Assembly: GCA_034436155.1 (NCBI GenBank)
Contig: DAOTVP010000038.1
Location: forward strand, 1-64,000
DNA length: 64,000 nucleotides
Origin: GCA-2794515 sp034436155
Lineage (GTDB): Bacteria > Chloroflexota > Anaerolineae > Aggregatilineales > Phototrophicaceae
Reading direction: 5' to 3'
Shown: positions 51,956 through 60,037 of the stretch, piece by piece
How the letters are laid out: the number at the start of each line of letters is the position of its first letter
Position numbering within the stretch: position 1 is the first letter of the stretch
The notes under the pieces: model-generated
What the model saw: only the letters and a program-made list of their open reading frames with translations
Told to the model about the DNA's origin: nothing
Database searches by the model: none
Program-made: the position numbers and the translations under genes

Positions 51956-53989
51956 ATGGAAAAATGGATTACAGCAATCCGCGAATTCTATGACGGACGT
52001 AACACCGAATTGCTCCCTTCGGTGATTTTTGGCAGTGGGCGCAACTTGCTCCAAAACCTAAAATTGCAACAACGGATTCGCATAGGCATGATGCCGTGTG
52101 TTTCGGATGATCATCCCCACACCGCCATGGGGTTGATGACGCTACTAGCATATTTATTAGAACGTTGGGCAGATGTGCGCGTGTATCGGTTATTTTTTCA
52201 GACGGATGCCGACCCACAAAAATATGAATGGTCTATTCGAGATTCGCAACATACAATAGATGATTGGGTATTCGATAGTCTCGATGAAAATGCCGTCTTA
52301 CATGCTACACTCACCAAAATGAATAACACATGGCGCTGGTCAATCACGCTCGAAAATGACCTCGTAGCCGAAGCCGATGCCGAAAAAATTTGGACTTACG
52401 AAGCTGATTCACTGTCTGGATTGGTGAATCAACTCGAAAAAGTCGCCACAGATATTATCAGCCAATTTGATGTGTCTGAAATCCGACCCATCCCCATCCC
52501 AACGACTGATGCCGATGATACGGCGATTGCGCGTGTTTTGCGCGGCGTGTTCGAGTGGCAAATTCAGCTTTTACTGGTCATATTCGGTAAGGGATGGGCA
52601 GAAGGGGATATTCAAACTCGGTTGGATGAATTGTATATGTTGGGCAAACTCACCCGCGATGATTTTGGCGCGTGGGCAGTCAGTCAAACTATCGCCCATA
52701 CCCTGAACAAAGGCTATTCGCCCGTCCCCGATTCGTTGGCGATGATGGTTGGTGAAGATGGATTTATTGACCATTTCGCGCCACATACCCTCTACCCAAG
52801 TATGCTCATTGGGCGGGCGTTGTTCAATTTTGGCAATCATGTCCCCGCCTTCAACATGTTAGATGCCGAGACCGACATCCGTCCCGATAACCCGTATTTG
52901 TGGCTGGTCAAAGCCGATATGTATCGGCGTGGCGGGCGGTTGTCTGATTTAATCCAGACGTACCACAACGCCATCGAAAATAACGCCGCCAATGCCGATT
53001 TGTATCTGCAATACGGTCAAATTTTAGAATTGATAGAAGATTACCCACTCAATGAATTCGTGCTGGTCGAAGATGAGGATTATACCGAACCAGAACTTAT
53101 CAACCGCGAAGCTATCGAAGCCTATGAAAACGTTCTGCGTTTAGAACCCGATAACCTGACCGCCCTACAAAATCAGATATTGCTCTTGGCAGATGGCATG
53201 AATGATGATGTGGATGCAGAACGACTTGAATCGAGTTTTGAGCGTTTGCTCGAAAAAGATAGCACAGGCGAATATATCCGCGCCGTTGTGGATGTGGCGT
53301 ATACGATAGACGATCTCGACCCGTTGTTTGACATGCTCGAATCTCATGCCGAAAAACATCCGAAACGCGCCGATTTGCGGATTAGCCTCGCGGTGTTAGC
53401 TATGCACATGGAAGATTATAACCTCGCATCGGATTATCTGACCGAAGCCGAAGATTTGACCGATGACGAAACACTCCTAGCCGATATAGACCGCCTCATG
53501 CTCTCGGTGGATAATCCCGATTTTGAAGAAAAATTAGGCACGATTTACGCTGTGGTGAGCGGGGGCAATAAAATCAGCGCCCAAGATTTGAAATTCCTCG
53601 AAAAAACGATTGAGAAAGCCCCTTTGCTCGCCGAAGGTTATTTGTATTTGGCGCAATCGTATTTAATTTGGGGCGAAAAAGACCACGCCCTCGACACGAT
53701 AAGAGAGGGTTTCGCGCAATTGCCCACGAATCCTGAAATTGCCGAACTCTTGGCGCGATACGAATGGCAAATGGGCGATAAAGATGAGGCGCGACGTGTC
53801 CTCACTGAAGGCATTTCTGCCAACCCGACTTATGTGCCGTTATTGGCGCGGATGGGGCAAGTCTTATTTGAATTGGGCGAAAAAGATGCCGCCAGAGGCT
53901 GGCTGACCCGCGCCGAGGCGCTATCTCCGCGTGATCCGATTTTGGCAGAGGTGCGAAAATTCATCGCCGATGCCATGAGCAAGGCATAA
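51956..53989 (+). CDS. TPR-repeat protein
   Basis: 677 residues, soluble, acidic. The N-terminal 200 residues are not recognised. From about residue 290 there are repeated helix pairs of tetratricopeptide type (PYLWLVKADMYRRGGRLSDLIQTYHNAIENN, AIEAYENVLRLEPDNLTALQNQ, AEGYLYLAQSYLIWGEKDHALDTIREGFAQLP, EIAELLARYEWQMGDKDEARRVLTEGISANPTYVPLLARMGQVLFELGEKDAARGWLTRAEAL). It probably serves as a protein-binding scaffold; partners unknown. ATG 51956 (MEKWITAI) has AAAGGA upstream and is preferred to the longer frame from 51929. Confidence 0.85.
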   Translation: MEKWITAIREFYDGRNTELLPSVIFGSGRNLLQNLKLQQRIRIGMMPCVSDDHPHTAMGLMTLLAYLLERWADVRVYRLFFQTDADPQKYEWSIRDSQHTIDDWVFDSLDENAVLHATLTKMNNTWRWSITLENDLVAEADAEKIWTYEADSLSGLVNQLEKVATDIISQFDVSEIRPIPIPTTDADDTAIARVLRGVFEWQIQLLLVIFGKGWAEGDIQTRLDELYMLGKLTRDDFGAWAVSQTIAHTLNKGYSPVPDSLAMMVGEDGFIDHFAPHTLYPSMLIGRALFNFGNHVPAFNMLDAETDIRPDNPYLWLVKADMYRRGGRLSDLIQTYHNAIENNAANADLYLQYGQILELIEDYPLNEFVLVEDEDYTEPELINREAIEAYENVLRLEPDNLTALQNQILLLADGMNDDVDAERLESSFERLLEKDSTGEYIRAVVDVAYTIDDLDPLFDMLESHAEKHPKRADLRISLAVLAMHMEDYNLASDYLTEAEDLTDDETLLADIDRLMLSVDNPDFEEKLGTIYAVVSGGNKISAQDLKFLEKTIEKAPLLAEGYLYLAQSYLIWGEKDHALDTIREGFAQLPTNPEIAELLARYEWQMGDKDEARRVLTEGISANPTYVPLLARMGQVLFELGEKDAARGWLTRAEALSPRDPILAEVRKFIADAMSKA

Positions 53990-54008
53990 TGTTGTAGCTT
54001 GGTCAATT

Positions 54009-54106
54009 TGGACGACATATGCCCTATGGGTTAGTCGTCCATTACACATCGCCTCGTTTGAGTGATGTAATGGCTGATTAGAGGCTTTAGCCGCGTGTAT
54101 CAGCCA
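54009..54106. repeat. head-to-head family-H pair with inner inverted repeat
   Basis: Hairpin 54009-54041 (arms TGGACGAC/GTCGTCCA, inner GCCC/GGGT) and 54071-54106 (arms TGGCTGAT/ATCAGCCA, inner stem GAGGCT/AGCC plus wobble). The intervening bases start ATTACA and end TGTAAT, as in the 15995-16089 composite. Convergent gap between TPR and YigZ genes. Confidence 0.85.
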
Positions 54107-54139
54107 CAAAAACGAAAAACTAATGCACATCCATATAAA

Positions 54140-54751
54140 TCACCCTAATTCTACCGGTGCAATTTTGCCGTTGGATAAATCGCGCAAGGCATCGGCGAAG
54201 GCGGGAATATCGTCTAATGCAAACCGTATCATCAGGGTGATATCCGCCTCGAATAATTCTTCTTCGATTGTGCCATGATGTGCTTCTATCAATAATTTGA
54301 CCTGATTATACAAACTATACGGGATTTCTATCCCCAATAAGCGTTTTTCGATTTTTAAGGTGGTTGCAAGGCTATTCAGCGCCACATGCGCCGCCTCGCT
54401 ATAAGCCCGTACCAATCCACCTGTTCCGAGTTTCGTCCCGCCGAAGTAGCGCGTCACCACGATGGTGATGTCGCCGATTTTGCTCCCGCGCAACACAGCT
54501 AAAACGGGCGGTCCCGCCGTACCCGATGGTTCACCATCATCGCTCATGCCTTCGACCACGCTCGCGCCATATCCGACCCGAAAGGCATACACATGATGCG
54601 AGGCATCGGGCATTTCGGCGCGGATTTGCCCCAAAAATGCCTTCGCATCATCTACGGTGGGGGTAAATCCAACCGAAGCGATAAACCGAGAACGGGCGAC
54701 CTCTGTTTCTATCCGATGAAATCCGTCTGGAATGAGATACTGTTCTGTCAT
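54140..54751 (-). CDS. yigZ: YigZ/IMPACT family protein
   Basis: 203 residues of the UPF0029 (Impact) family: SRFIASVGFTPTVDDAKAFLGQIRAEMPDASHHVYAFRVG, the SDDGEPSGTAGPP motif and TRYFGGTKLGTGGLVRAYSEAA, then the ferredoxin-like C-terminal half (DUF1949). The role in bacteria is unsettled; eukaryotic IMPACT regulates the GCN2 kinase by binding translation factors. It starts ten bases after the ATPase gene, so the pair is probably one operon. Confidence 0.92.
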   Translation of the reverse strand: MTEQYLIPDGFHRIETEVARSRFIASVGFTPTVDDAKAFLGQIRAEMPDASHHVYAFRVGYGASVVEGMSDDGEPSGTAGPPVLAVLRGSKIGDITIVVTRYFGGTKLGTGGLVRAYSEAAHVALNSLATTLKIEKRLLGIEIPYSLYNQVKLLIEAHHGTIEEELFEADITLMIRFALDDIPAFADALRDLSNGKIAPVELG

Positions 54752-54761
54752 GGCGCATATC

Positions 54762-55898
54762 TTATTTCAGCATATCGGCGTTGGTGGCGATGAACATCCG
54801 AAACACGGGTGGCTCGATGTATAACACATTTTGCGGACGTTCCACGCGCAACAACCGTTTTTGCACCAGCATGGCGATCGCCTGTTCGGTATCGGCTGTT
54901 GGCTGGTAGGGGATAATCTGCGCCACCATTTTCAGCGTATGCCGTTCAATATCGGTTAGGCTCGCCCAGAGCATGGCGCATTCATCGCGGATAGGACGGC
55001 GCGATGTCAATTGGCGCAACCAATCTTCATTTTGGCTATCGCGCACATCGGTGATGTTGAACGAATCGAGCAACCGAAATCCAGAGCGCAATAAGCCCGC
55101 ATAATTGCCAGTCGCCCATGTCAGAAAGCGGATGCTGGCTTCGGGGTAATTTTTATTGTTACGGCTCATCAAGCTATCTATCATACGGCGGGCATCAATA
55201 TCGTTATATGGTCCCACATACAAAATGCTGTCGGTGAATAGTTCGATAAACGGCTCCATCTCAAGGTGGGGCAATTGATACACATCGACCAAATGTGCGA
55301 GGGGCGCACGGGTGAAGGTAAGGTAACTCAGACGGCGCTTATTGGCATCGCGCAAGCCTCGCAATGTCTGAAAAAATTTGGGTGGCAGATGTTTGAGCAT
55401 GTCCTCAAATTCATCGAACATCAACACGATTCGCACATTGTAACGGAATAAAATATCCAGACCGCGTTCTAAATACCGCAACCCCATATAGGTATACAAC
55501 GGATTTGACCCATCTTGGAGTGTCTCGTAGAGCGCGTAGAATTTTTCGGCATCGGCGCGATCAAATTGTTCAAACGGATAGAACGCCATCAACAAACGGT
55601 GCATGATGAGTTCATACCCCGCCCAACAGCGAAATTGTTCGGTATCGGGCGTGACAGGTGGCAACGGACCCAACATATTGGGATTGATAATCACCGCCTT
55701 AAAATCGTTCTCGTTGGCGATTTGCAAATAGGCTTTCTGGACATCATAACTGCCCAAATGGAGCAATAAATTCGATTTGCCAACGCTCCCCACGCCGACC
55801 AACGCGCAACAATCGCCCGCCCGCCAACGGTCAGTCACATAACGGACTTCTTCGCGCCGAAAATCGAGTGGTTGTCCTTTTCCACGATCAGATGACAT
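54762..55898 (-). CDS. P-loop ATPase with winged-helix C-terminus (STAND/ORC-like)
   Basis: 378 residues. Walker A LVGVGSVGKSNLLLHLG (about 33-49), Walker B RIVLMFDEFEDML (about 155-167) and a sensor-like YLTFTRAPLAHL. The end (LTDIERHTLKMVAQII..., QAIAMLVQKRLLRVE, LYIEPPVFRMFI) looks like a winged helix. This layout is that of AAA/STAND proteins that sense a signal and rearrange DNA or protein partners; no effector domain is attached. First gene of a pair with yigZ. The exact function is unknown. Confidence 0.75.
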   Translation of the reverse strand: MSSDRGKGQPLDFRREEVRYVTDRWRAGDCCALVGVGSVGKSNLLLHLGSYDVQKAYLQIANENDFKAVIINPNMLGPLPPVTPDTEQFRCWAGYELIMHRLLMAFYPFEQFDRADAEKFYALYETLQDGSNPLYTYMGLRYLERGLDILFRYNVRIVLMFDEFEDMLKHLPPKFFQTLRGLRDANKRRLSYLTFTRAPLAHLVDVYQLPHLEMEPFIELFTDSILYVGPYNDIDARRMIDSLMSRNNKNYPEASIRFLTWATGNYAGLLRSGFRLLDSFNITDVRDSQNEDWLRQLTSRRPIRDECAMLWASLTDIERHTLKMVAQIIPYQPTADTEQAIAMLVQKRLLRVERPQNVLYIEPPVFRMFIATNADMLK

Positions 55899-56033
55899 GC
55901 GCTCAATCCTCTCTGGTGCAATTCAATTATCACCTTCAATTATAACCGATTTCGCATGATAATGTCCCCCGATATATCACTCGTATATCGTGAGCCAGAC
56001 TGTCTTTCTGGTATGAGTTAGGAGAATTTACGT

Positions 56034-56753
56034 ATGCAACAAGAACAACCCAAGCAATATCGGTTTTACGATGGGGTGATGGCGCTGTTCATCACCACCT
56101 TGCTCCTCAGCAATTTGTTGAGTAGCGCCAAAATCATTGATTTAGGGATTAGCATCGGCAATTTTGCCTTCGTATTCGATGCAGGTACGCTGATTTTCCC
56201 GATTTCGTATATTTTTGGCGATATTCTGACAGAGGTATATGGTTATAAACGCGCCCGCCGTGTGATATGGATGGGCTTTATGGCTTCGGCGCTGATGGCA
56301 TTTTTTGTCTGGTTAGCAGGTGTCTTGCCCGGTGAATCGTTCTGGTTATCGCTCGATGGTCAAACGGCGTATCAGACCATTCTGGGCGGGATAACAGGCT
56401 TGGTGGTCGCCAGTCTGAGCGCCTATTGGGTCGGCAGTTTTAGCAATAGTTATGTGTTGGCGAAGATGAAAATCGCCACCAAAGGCAAATGGTTATGGTC
56501 GCGCACCATTGGCAGTACGATGGTGGGGCAGGGCGTGGATACGCTGACTTTCATCGGCATTGCCACGTTATTGGGTGTTTTTCCGCCAGAGATTTTCGCC
56601 TCGTTGGTCATCACCAATTATATCCTCAAGGTGGGGATTGAGGTCATCATGACCCCCCTGACGATGCAGATTGTCGGCTGGCTCAAACGCGCCGAAAATG
56701 AAGATGTATACGATTATGATACGGCGTTCAATCCGTTCAAGATGAGTGTATAG
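56034..56753 (+). CDS. queuosine precursor transporter (YhhQ/QPTR family)
   Basis: 239-residue membrane protein with about six helices. The family block FVFDAGTLIFPISYIFGDILTEVYGYKRARRVIW is intact, as are GQGVDTLTFIGIA and SLVITNYILKVGIEVIMTPLT. Members import preQ0 or preQ1 for tRNA queuosine synthesis. No queuosine biosynthesis gene is adjacent. TAGGAG precedes the ATG. The leader holds the palindrome CGATATA/TATATCG at about 55970-55990 and a CCAG/CTGG hairpin, but no preQ1 riboswitch consensus. Confidence 0.9.
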   Translation: MQQEQPKQYRFYDGVMALFITTLLLSNLLSSAKIIDLGISIGNFAFVFDAGTLIFPISYIFGDILTEVYGYKRARRVIWMGFMASALMAFFVWLAGVLPGESFWLSLDGQTAYQTILGGITGLVVASLSAYWVGSFSNSYVLAKMKIATKGKWLWSRTIGSTMVGQGVDTLTFIGIATLLGVFPPEIFASLVITNYILKVGIEVIMTPLTMQIVGWLKRAENEDVYDYDTAFNPFKMSV

Positions 56754-56820
56754 TCATCACATAAGCCCTAAAATTGTCCTTGTATAGTCAGTGTGTTAGG
56801 GCAACTTTCTTGTAATATGA

Positions 56821-56848
56821 ATCGGGCGGATGAACACATCCGCCCGAT
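56821..56848. terminator. hairpin between convergent QPTR and gyrB genes
   Basis: Perfect 12-pair stem ATCGGGCGGATG / CATCCGCCCGAT with loop AACA. No T run follows on either strand. Its arms contain the GGGCGGAT sequence of family H but the inner conserved motif is missing, so it may be a simplified member. Confidence 0.65.
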
Positions 56849-56856
56849 AGGTATCA

Positions 56857-58851
56857 TCAAATATCCAAATTCCGCACGCGCTTGGCGTGGGTTTGAATAA
56901 AGCGTTTACGCGGAGGTACGCTGACCCCCATCAACATATCAAATATCTTATCGGCTTCGGCGGCATCATCAATCGTCACCTGTAAGAGGGTGCGTTTTTC
57001 GGGGTTCATGGTCGTCTCCCACAATTGGTCGGCGTTCATCTCGCCCAAGCCTTTGTAACGTTGGATATGCACCTTATCGGGGTCTTTGAATTTCTTCAGC
57101 GCCTTATCCAAAATTTGTTGCTCACTCAGACCGGGTTCACTATAGAAATACTCTTGCGTTTTGCCTTGTTTGAGCAAGAAAATCGGCGGTTGGGCGATGA
57201 ACAAATGCCCCTCTTGGATGATCTGGGGCACATGGCGGAAGAAAAAAGTCAGCAACAACGTGCGGATATGCGCCCCGTCTACATCGGCATCTGCCATGAG
57301 GATGATGCGTTGATAGCGTAATTTATTGATGTCGAAATCTTCGTGGATGCCCGTCCCAAGCGCGGCAATGATGGATTTGACCTCGTTATTATCGAGGATT
57401 TTATCCAGATGAGCGCGTTCCGTATTGAGGATTTTACCGCGCAGGGGCAAAATCGCCTGAAAGTGACGGTCACGCCCTTGCTTGGCGCTCCCGCCGGCGC
57501 TATCGCCTTCGACGATGTACAGTTCTGAGTTGCTGAAGCGCCCATGCACCGAACAATCCGCGAGTTTGCCCGGTAGGGTGCTACTTTCGAGCAAGCTGGG
57601 ACCGCTCCGCACGAGGTCACGCGCTTTTTTGGCGGCTTCGCGGGCGCGTTTGCTCAGTAAACATTTTTCGATGATTTTGCGACCATCACGCGGGTTCATC
57701 TGCAAAAATTCGGTAAACGCCTCCGATACCGCTTGCGAGACCACACTCTGCACCTCTGGGTTGAGCAATTTCACTTTGGTCTGGCTCTCGAATTGCGGAT
57801 TCGGGTGCTTGACGCTGACAATCGCCGTCAACCCCTCTAACGTATCATTGCCCGAAAAATTGACATCTTTTTCTTTCAGATAGCCTTCACTGCGGGCATA
57901 TTTATTAATCACGCTGGTGATTGCCGAGCGCAACCCGGTCAGATGTGACCCGCCATCGGGTGTGCTGATGGTGTTGGCGAATGCCAATTCGGTGACGGTG
58001 GTCGAATCGGTATACTGAAAGGCAATCTCGACACCGATGGTATACGTTTCTTTGCCTTCGGTGGTGAAATCGATTTCGCGTTCTGCATATACAGGCTCAT
58101 GAAACGCCTTGCGATAGCGATTCAGATATTTGACAAATGAGCGCAATCCGCCTTCAAAATAGAAGGTTGTTTCACGCGGGACGGGTTTCACCCGTTCATC
58201 GCGCAGGGTGATTTTGACGCGCCGTGTGACAAACGCCATCTCGCGGAAGCGGTCTGCGAGGGTGTTATAATCAAAGCGATTTTTATCCATCACGGTGAAA
58301 TCGGGGATAAACCGTTGCACCGTCCCTGTATATTCGCCATCCGTCATCGGGCGGATTTTGGTGACTGGGGTGATAGGCTTGCCCTCACGATACGTTTGTT
58401 CCCATACATATCCATCCCGATACACCCGTGACCGAAATTCGGCAGACAAAGCGTTCACCGCCGATACACCGACACCATGCAACCCCCCACTGACTTTATA
58501 CGCACCTGTGCCAAATTTACCACCTGTGCCGACTTGCGTCATGACCATTTCGAGGGTCGAAATGCCTTCTTTAGGATGAATACCCACAGGGATACCCACG
58601 CCGTTATCGGCAACGGATACCGAATCGTCATCATGTAGGGTGATTTCGATGGTGTCACACCGTCCCGCCAGGGCTTCGTCTATGGCGTTATCCACCACTT
58701 CATAAATCAGGTGATGCAAGGCGCGGATGTCTGTACCACCCACATACATGCCCGGACGCAACCGAATGTGTTCCATTGGGTTGAGCTTGAGAATACTATT
58801 TTCATCATAGACCGTAGGGGTTTGAGACGGGGAATGATTTTTCTCCGACAT
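56857..58851 (-). CDS. gyrB: DNA gyrase subunit B
   Basis: 664-residue type IIA topoisomerase ATPase subunit. GHKL ATPase motifs: YEVVDNAIDEALAG, DNGVGIPVG, GGLHGVGVSAVNALS. The TOPRIM domain has EGDSAGGSAKQGRDRHFQAILPLRGKILN and DADVDGAHIRTLLL, and the C-terminus ends with RYKGLGEMNADQLWETTMNP. Length is normal for the short GyrB form. It could in principle be ParE, but the single-copy style and motif spelling favour GyrB. A GGCGTGA/TCACGCC hairpin lies in its leader at about 58906-58930. Confidence 0.93.
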   Translation of the reverse strand: MSEKNHSPSQTPTVYDENSILKLNPMEHIRLRPGMYVGGTDIRALHHLIYEVVDNAIDEALAGRCDTIEITLHDDDSVSVADNGVGIPVGIHPKEGISTLEMVMTQVGTGGKFGTGAYKVSGGLHGVGVSAVNALSAEFRSRVYRDGYVWEQTYREGKPITPVTKIRPMTDGEYTGTVQRFIPDFTVMDKNRFDYNTLADRFREMAFVTRRVKITLRDERVKPVPRETTFYFEGGLRSFVKYLNRYRKAFHEPVYAEREIDFTTEGKETYTIGVEIAFQYTDSTTVTELAFANTISTPDGGSHLTGLRSAITSVINKYARSEGYLKEKDVNFSGNDTLEGLTAIVSVKHPNPQFESQTKVKLLNPEVQSVVSQAVSEAFTEFLQMNPRDGRKIIEKCLLSKRAREAAKKARDLVRSGPSLLESSTLPGKLADCSVHGRFSNSELYIVEGDSAGGSAKQGRDRHFQAILPLRGKILNTERAHLDKILDNNEVKSIIAALGTGIHEDFDINKLRYQRIILMADADVDGAHIRTLLLTFFFRHVPQIIQEGHLFIAQPPIFLLKQGKTQEYFYSEPGLSEQQILDKALKKFKDPDKVHIQRYKGLGEMNADQLWETTMNPEKRTLLQVTIDDAAEADKIFDMLMGVSVPPRKRFIQTHAKRVRNLDI

Positions 58852-59022
58852 GGTTTTTCTTCAACCTCTGTATCAAAAAATAAAGTGATGCCGATTACAC
58901 AAAAGAAGGCGTGAAATGTTCAAAATCACGCCTAAAATTGCTGTTTTTTCTTCATTATTATACCATCTCTTACGGATTTGCACAATAGGGCTAAATTGGT
59001 ATTCACATACCATAAACTGACC

Positions 59023-59052
59023 TTGACAAAAAGGAATGAGAAGGGGTAATAT
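59023..59052 (+). promoter_or_regulatory. promoter of tRNA-Gly
   Basis: -35 TTGACA (59023-59028), 18-base spacer, -10 TAATAT (59047-59052). The predicted start is just before the mature tRNA 5' end at 59062. Confidence 0.72.
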
Positions 59053-59061
59053 TCACCCCAT

Positions 59062-59134
59062 GCGGGTGTAGCTCAGTTGGTAGAGCGTTTGCTTCCCAAG
59101 CAAAATGTCACGGGTTCGAGTCCCGTTACCCGCT
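59062..59134 (+). tRNA. tRNA-Gly (anticodon CCC)
   Basis: Full cloverleaf of 73 bases: acceptor GCGGGTG/TACCCGC with one non-standard pair, D-arm GCTCAGTTGGTAGAGC, anticodon stem TTTGC/GCAAA with loop TTCCCAA (anticodon CCC) and T-arm ACGGG-TTCGAGT-CCCGT. CCA is not encoded. A terminator follows before the L25 gene. Confidence 0.95.
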
Positions 59135-59140
59135 TTTTAT

Positions 59141-59169
59141 AACGCTCAGAAAATACTCTGAGCGTTTTA
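59141..59169 (+). terminator. terminator after tRNA-Gly
   Basis: Ten-pair stem AACGCTCAGA / TCTGAGCGTT with loop AAATAC followed by TTATTT. Confidence 0.85.
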
Positions 59170-59200
59170 TTTCGTAAAATTTTTTTGAGGAGATATTATC

Positions 59201-59845
59201 GTGGCGGAATTTGTGCTAGAAGCAGAAGCCCGCGAGATTACGGGTAAAAAAGTCAGCCAATTACGCAAGAACAACCTTGTTCCTGCGACAATCTATGGCG
59301 CAAAAATGGAACCAGTCAATGTCCAAATTCCGTATCGCCCGCTAGAAGTCACCTTGCTTAAAGCTGGCGGTACAAATCTCATTGACCTCAAGGTCGCAGG
59401 AAAAACCCACACCGTCTTGGCGCGGGAAGTCCAACGCGATTTCATCAAGGGCAAAATTTTACATGCCGATTTCTTTGTCGTGGATGTCACCAGCAAAATC
59501 CGCTATGCCATCCCTGTCCATATTGTGGGTGAGAGTTTACCCGTCACATCCAAGCGGGGTATTTTGCTCACTGGCACATCCACCATCACTGTAGAAACAC
59601 TGCCTACCCATTTGTTGCAAGGGGTGGATGTCGATATTAGTGTACTTCGTGAAATTGGTGATACCATCACCGTTGGCGATCTCAAATTGGGCGATGATGT
59701 CACTGTGTTGGATGACCCCGAAGAAATGGTCGTGCGTATTGCCCAAACATCGGCACAACGCGCCGAAGCCGAAGCCGAAGAAGAAGCCAATGTCGTGATG
59801 GAACCCGAAGTCATTCACAAGGGCAAGGTCGAAGAAGAAGATTAA
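59201..59845 (+). CDS. rplY: 50S ribosomal protein L25 (general stress protein Ctc form)
   Basis: 214 residues: N-terminal L25 5S-rRNA-binding domain (LEAEAREITGKKVSQLRKNNLVPATIYG) and the C-terminal beta domain of the long Ctc form (VHIVGESLPVTSKRGILL, VETLPTHLLQGVDVDISVLREIGDTITVGDL), ending in an acidic tail. The GTG start has GAGGAG upstream. It sits between tRNA-Gly and tRNA-Leu genes. Confidence 0.93.
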   Translation: MAEFVLEAEAREITGKKVSQLRKNNLVPATIYGAKMEPVNVQIPYRPLEVTLLKAGGTNLIDLKVAGKTHTVLAREVQRDFIKGKILHADFFVVDVTSKIRYAIPVHIVGESLPVTSKRGILLTGTSTITVETLPTHLLQGVDVDISVLREIGDTITVGDLKLGDDVTVLDDPEEMVVRIAQTSAQRAEAEAEEEANVVMEPEVIHKGKVEEED

Positions 59846-59900
59846 TTGGTGTAGATGGGTGTGGTTTTATATCATGCCCCTACATTTTTCCCCTGATAAC

Positions 59901-59909
59901 TGCTATAAT
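59901..59909 (+). promoter_or_regulatory. extended -10 element of tRNA-Leu
   Basis: TG-C-TATAAT, 14 bases before the tRNA 5' end, which gives a very short pre-tRNA leader. It lies inside a GCAGTTAT / ATAACTGC inverted repeat (59894-59918). Confidence 0.6.
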
Positions 59910-59923
59910 GGCAGTTATAACCA

Positions 59924-60006
59924 GCCGAAGTGGCGGAATTGGCAGACGCGCTACGTTCAGGGCGTAGTTCCCTCAAGGAGTATGGGTTCGACTCCCATCT
60001 TCGGCA
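59924..60006 (+). tRNA. tRNA-Leu (anticodon CAG)
   Basis: 83 bases with a long variable arm. Acceptor GCCGAAG/CTTCGGC, anticodon stem CTACG/CGTAG with loop TTCAGGG (anticodon CAG), variable arm TTCCCTCAAGGAGTA and T-arm TGGG-TTCGACT-CCCA. CCA is not encoded. Confidence 0.94.
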
Positions 60007-60014
60007 TCACAATC

Positions 60015-60037
60015 AGAGGCAAAAGTGCCTCTTTTTT
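60015..60037 (+). terminator. terminator after tRNA-Leu
   Basis: Stem AGAGGCA / TGCCTCT with loop AAAG followed by five to six T. It reaches the stop codon of the convergent YqeC-MocA gene. Confidence 0.88.

Noticed and set aside
55900..56033. preQ1 riboswitch before the queuosine-precursor transporter
   Set aside because: The leader has two small hairpins but not the C-rich loop and A-rich tail of preQ1-I, nor a recognisable type II or III consensus.
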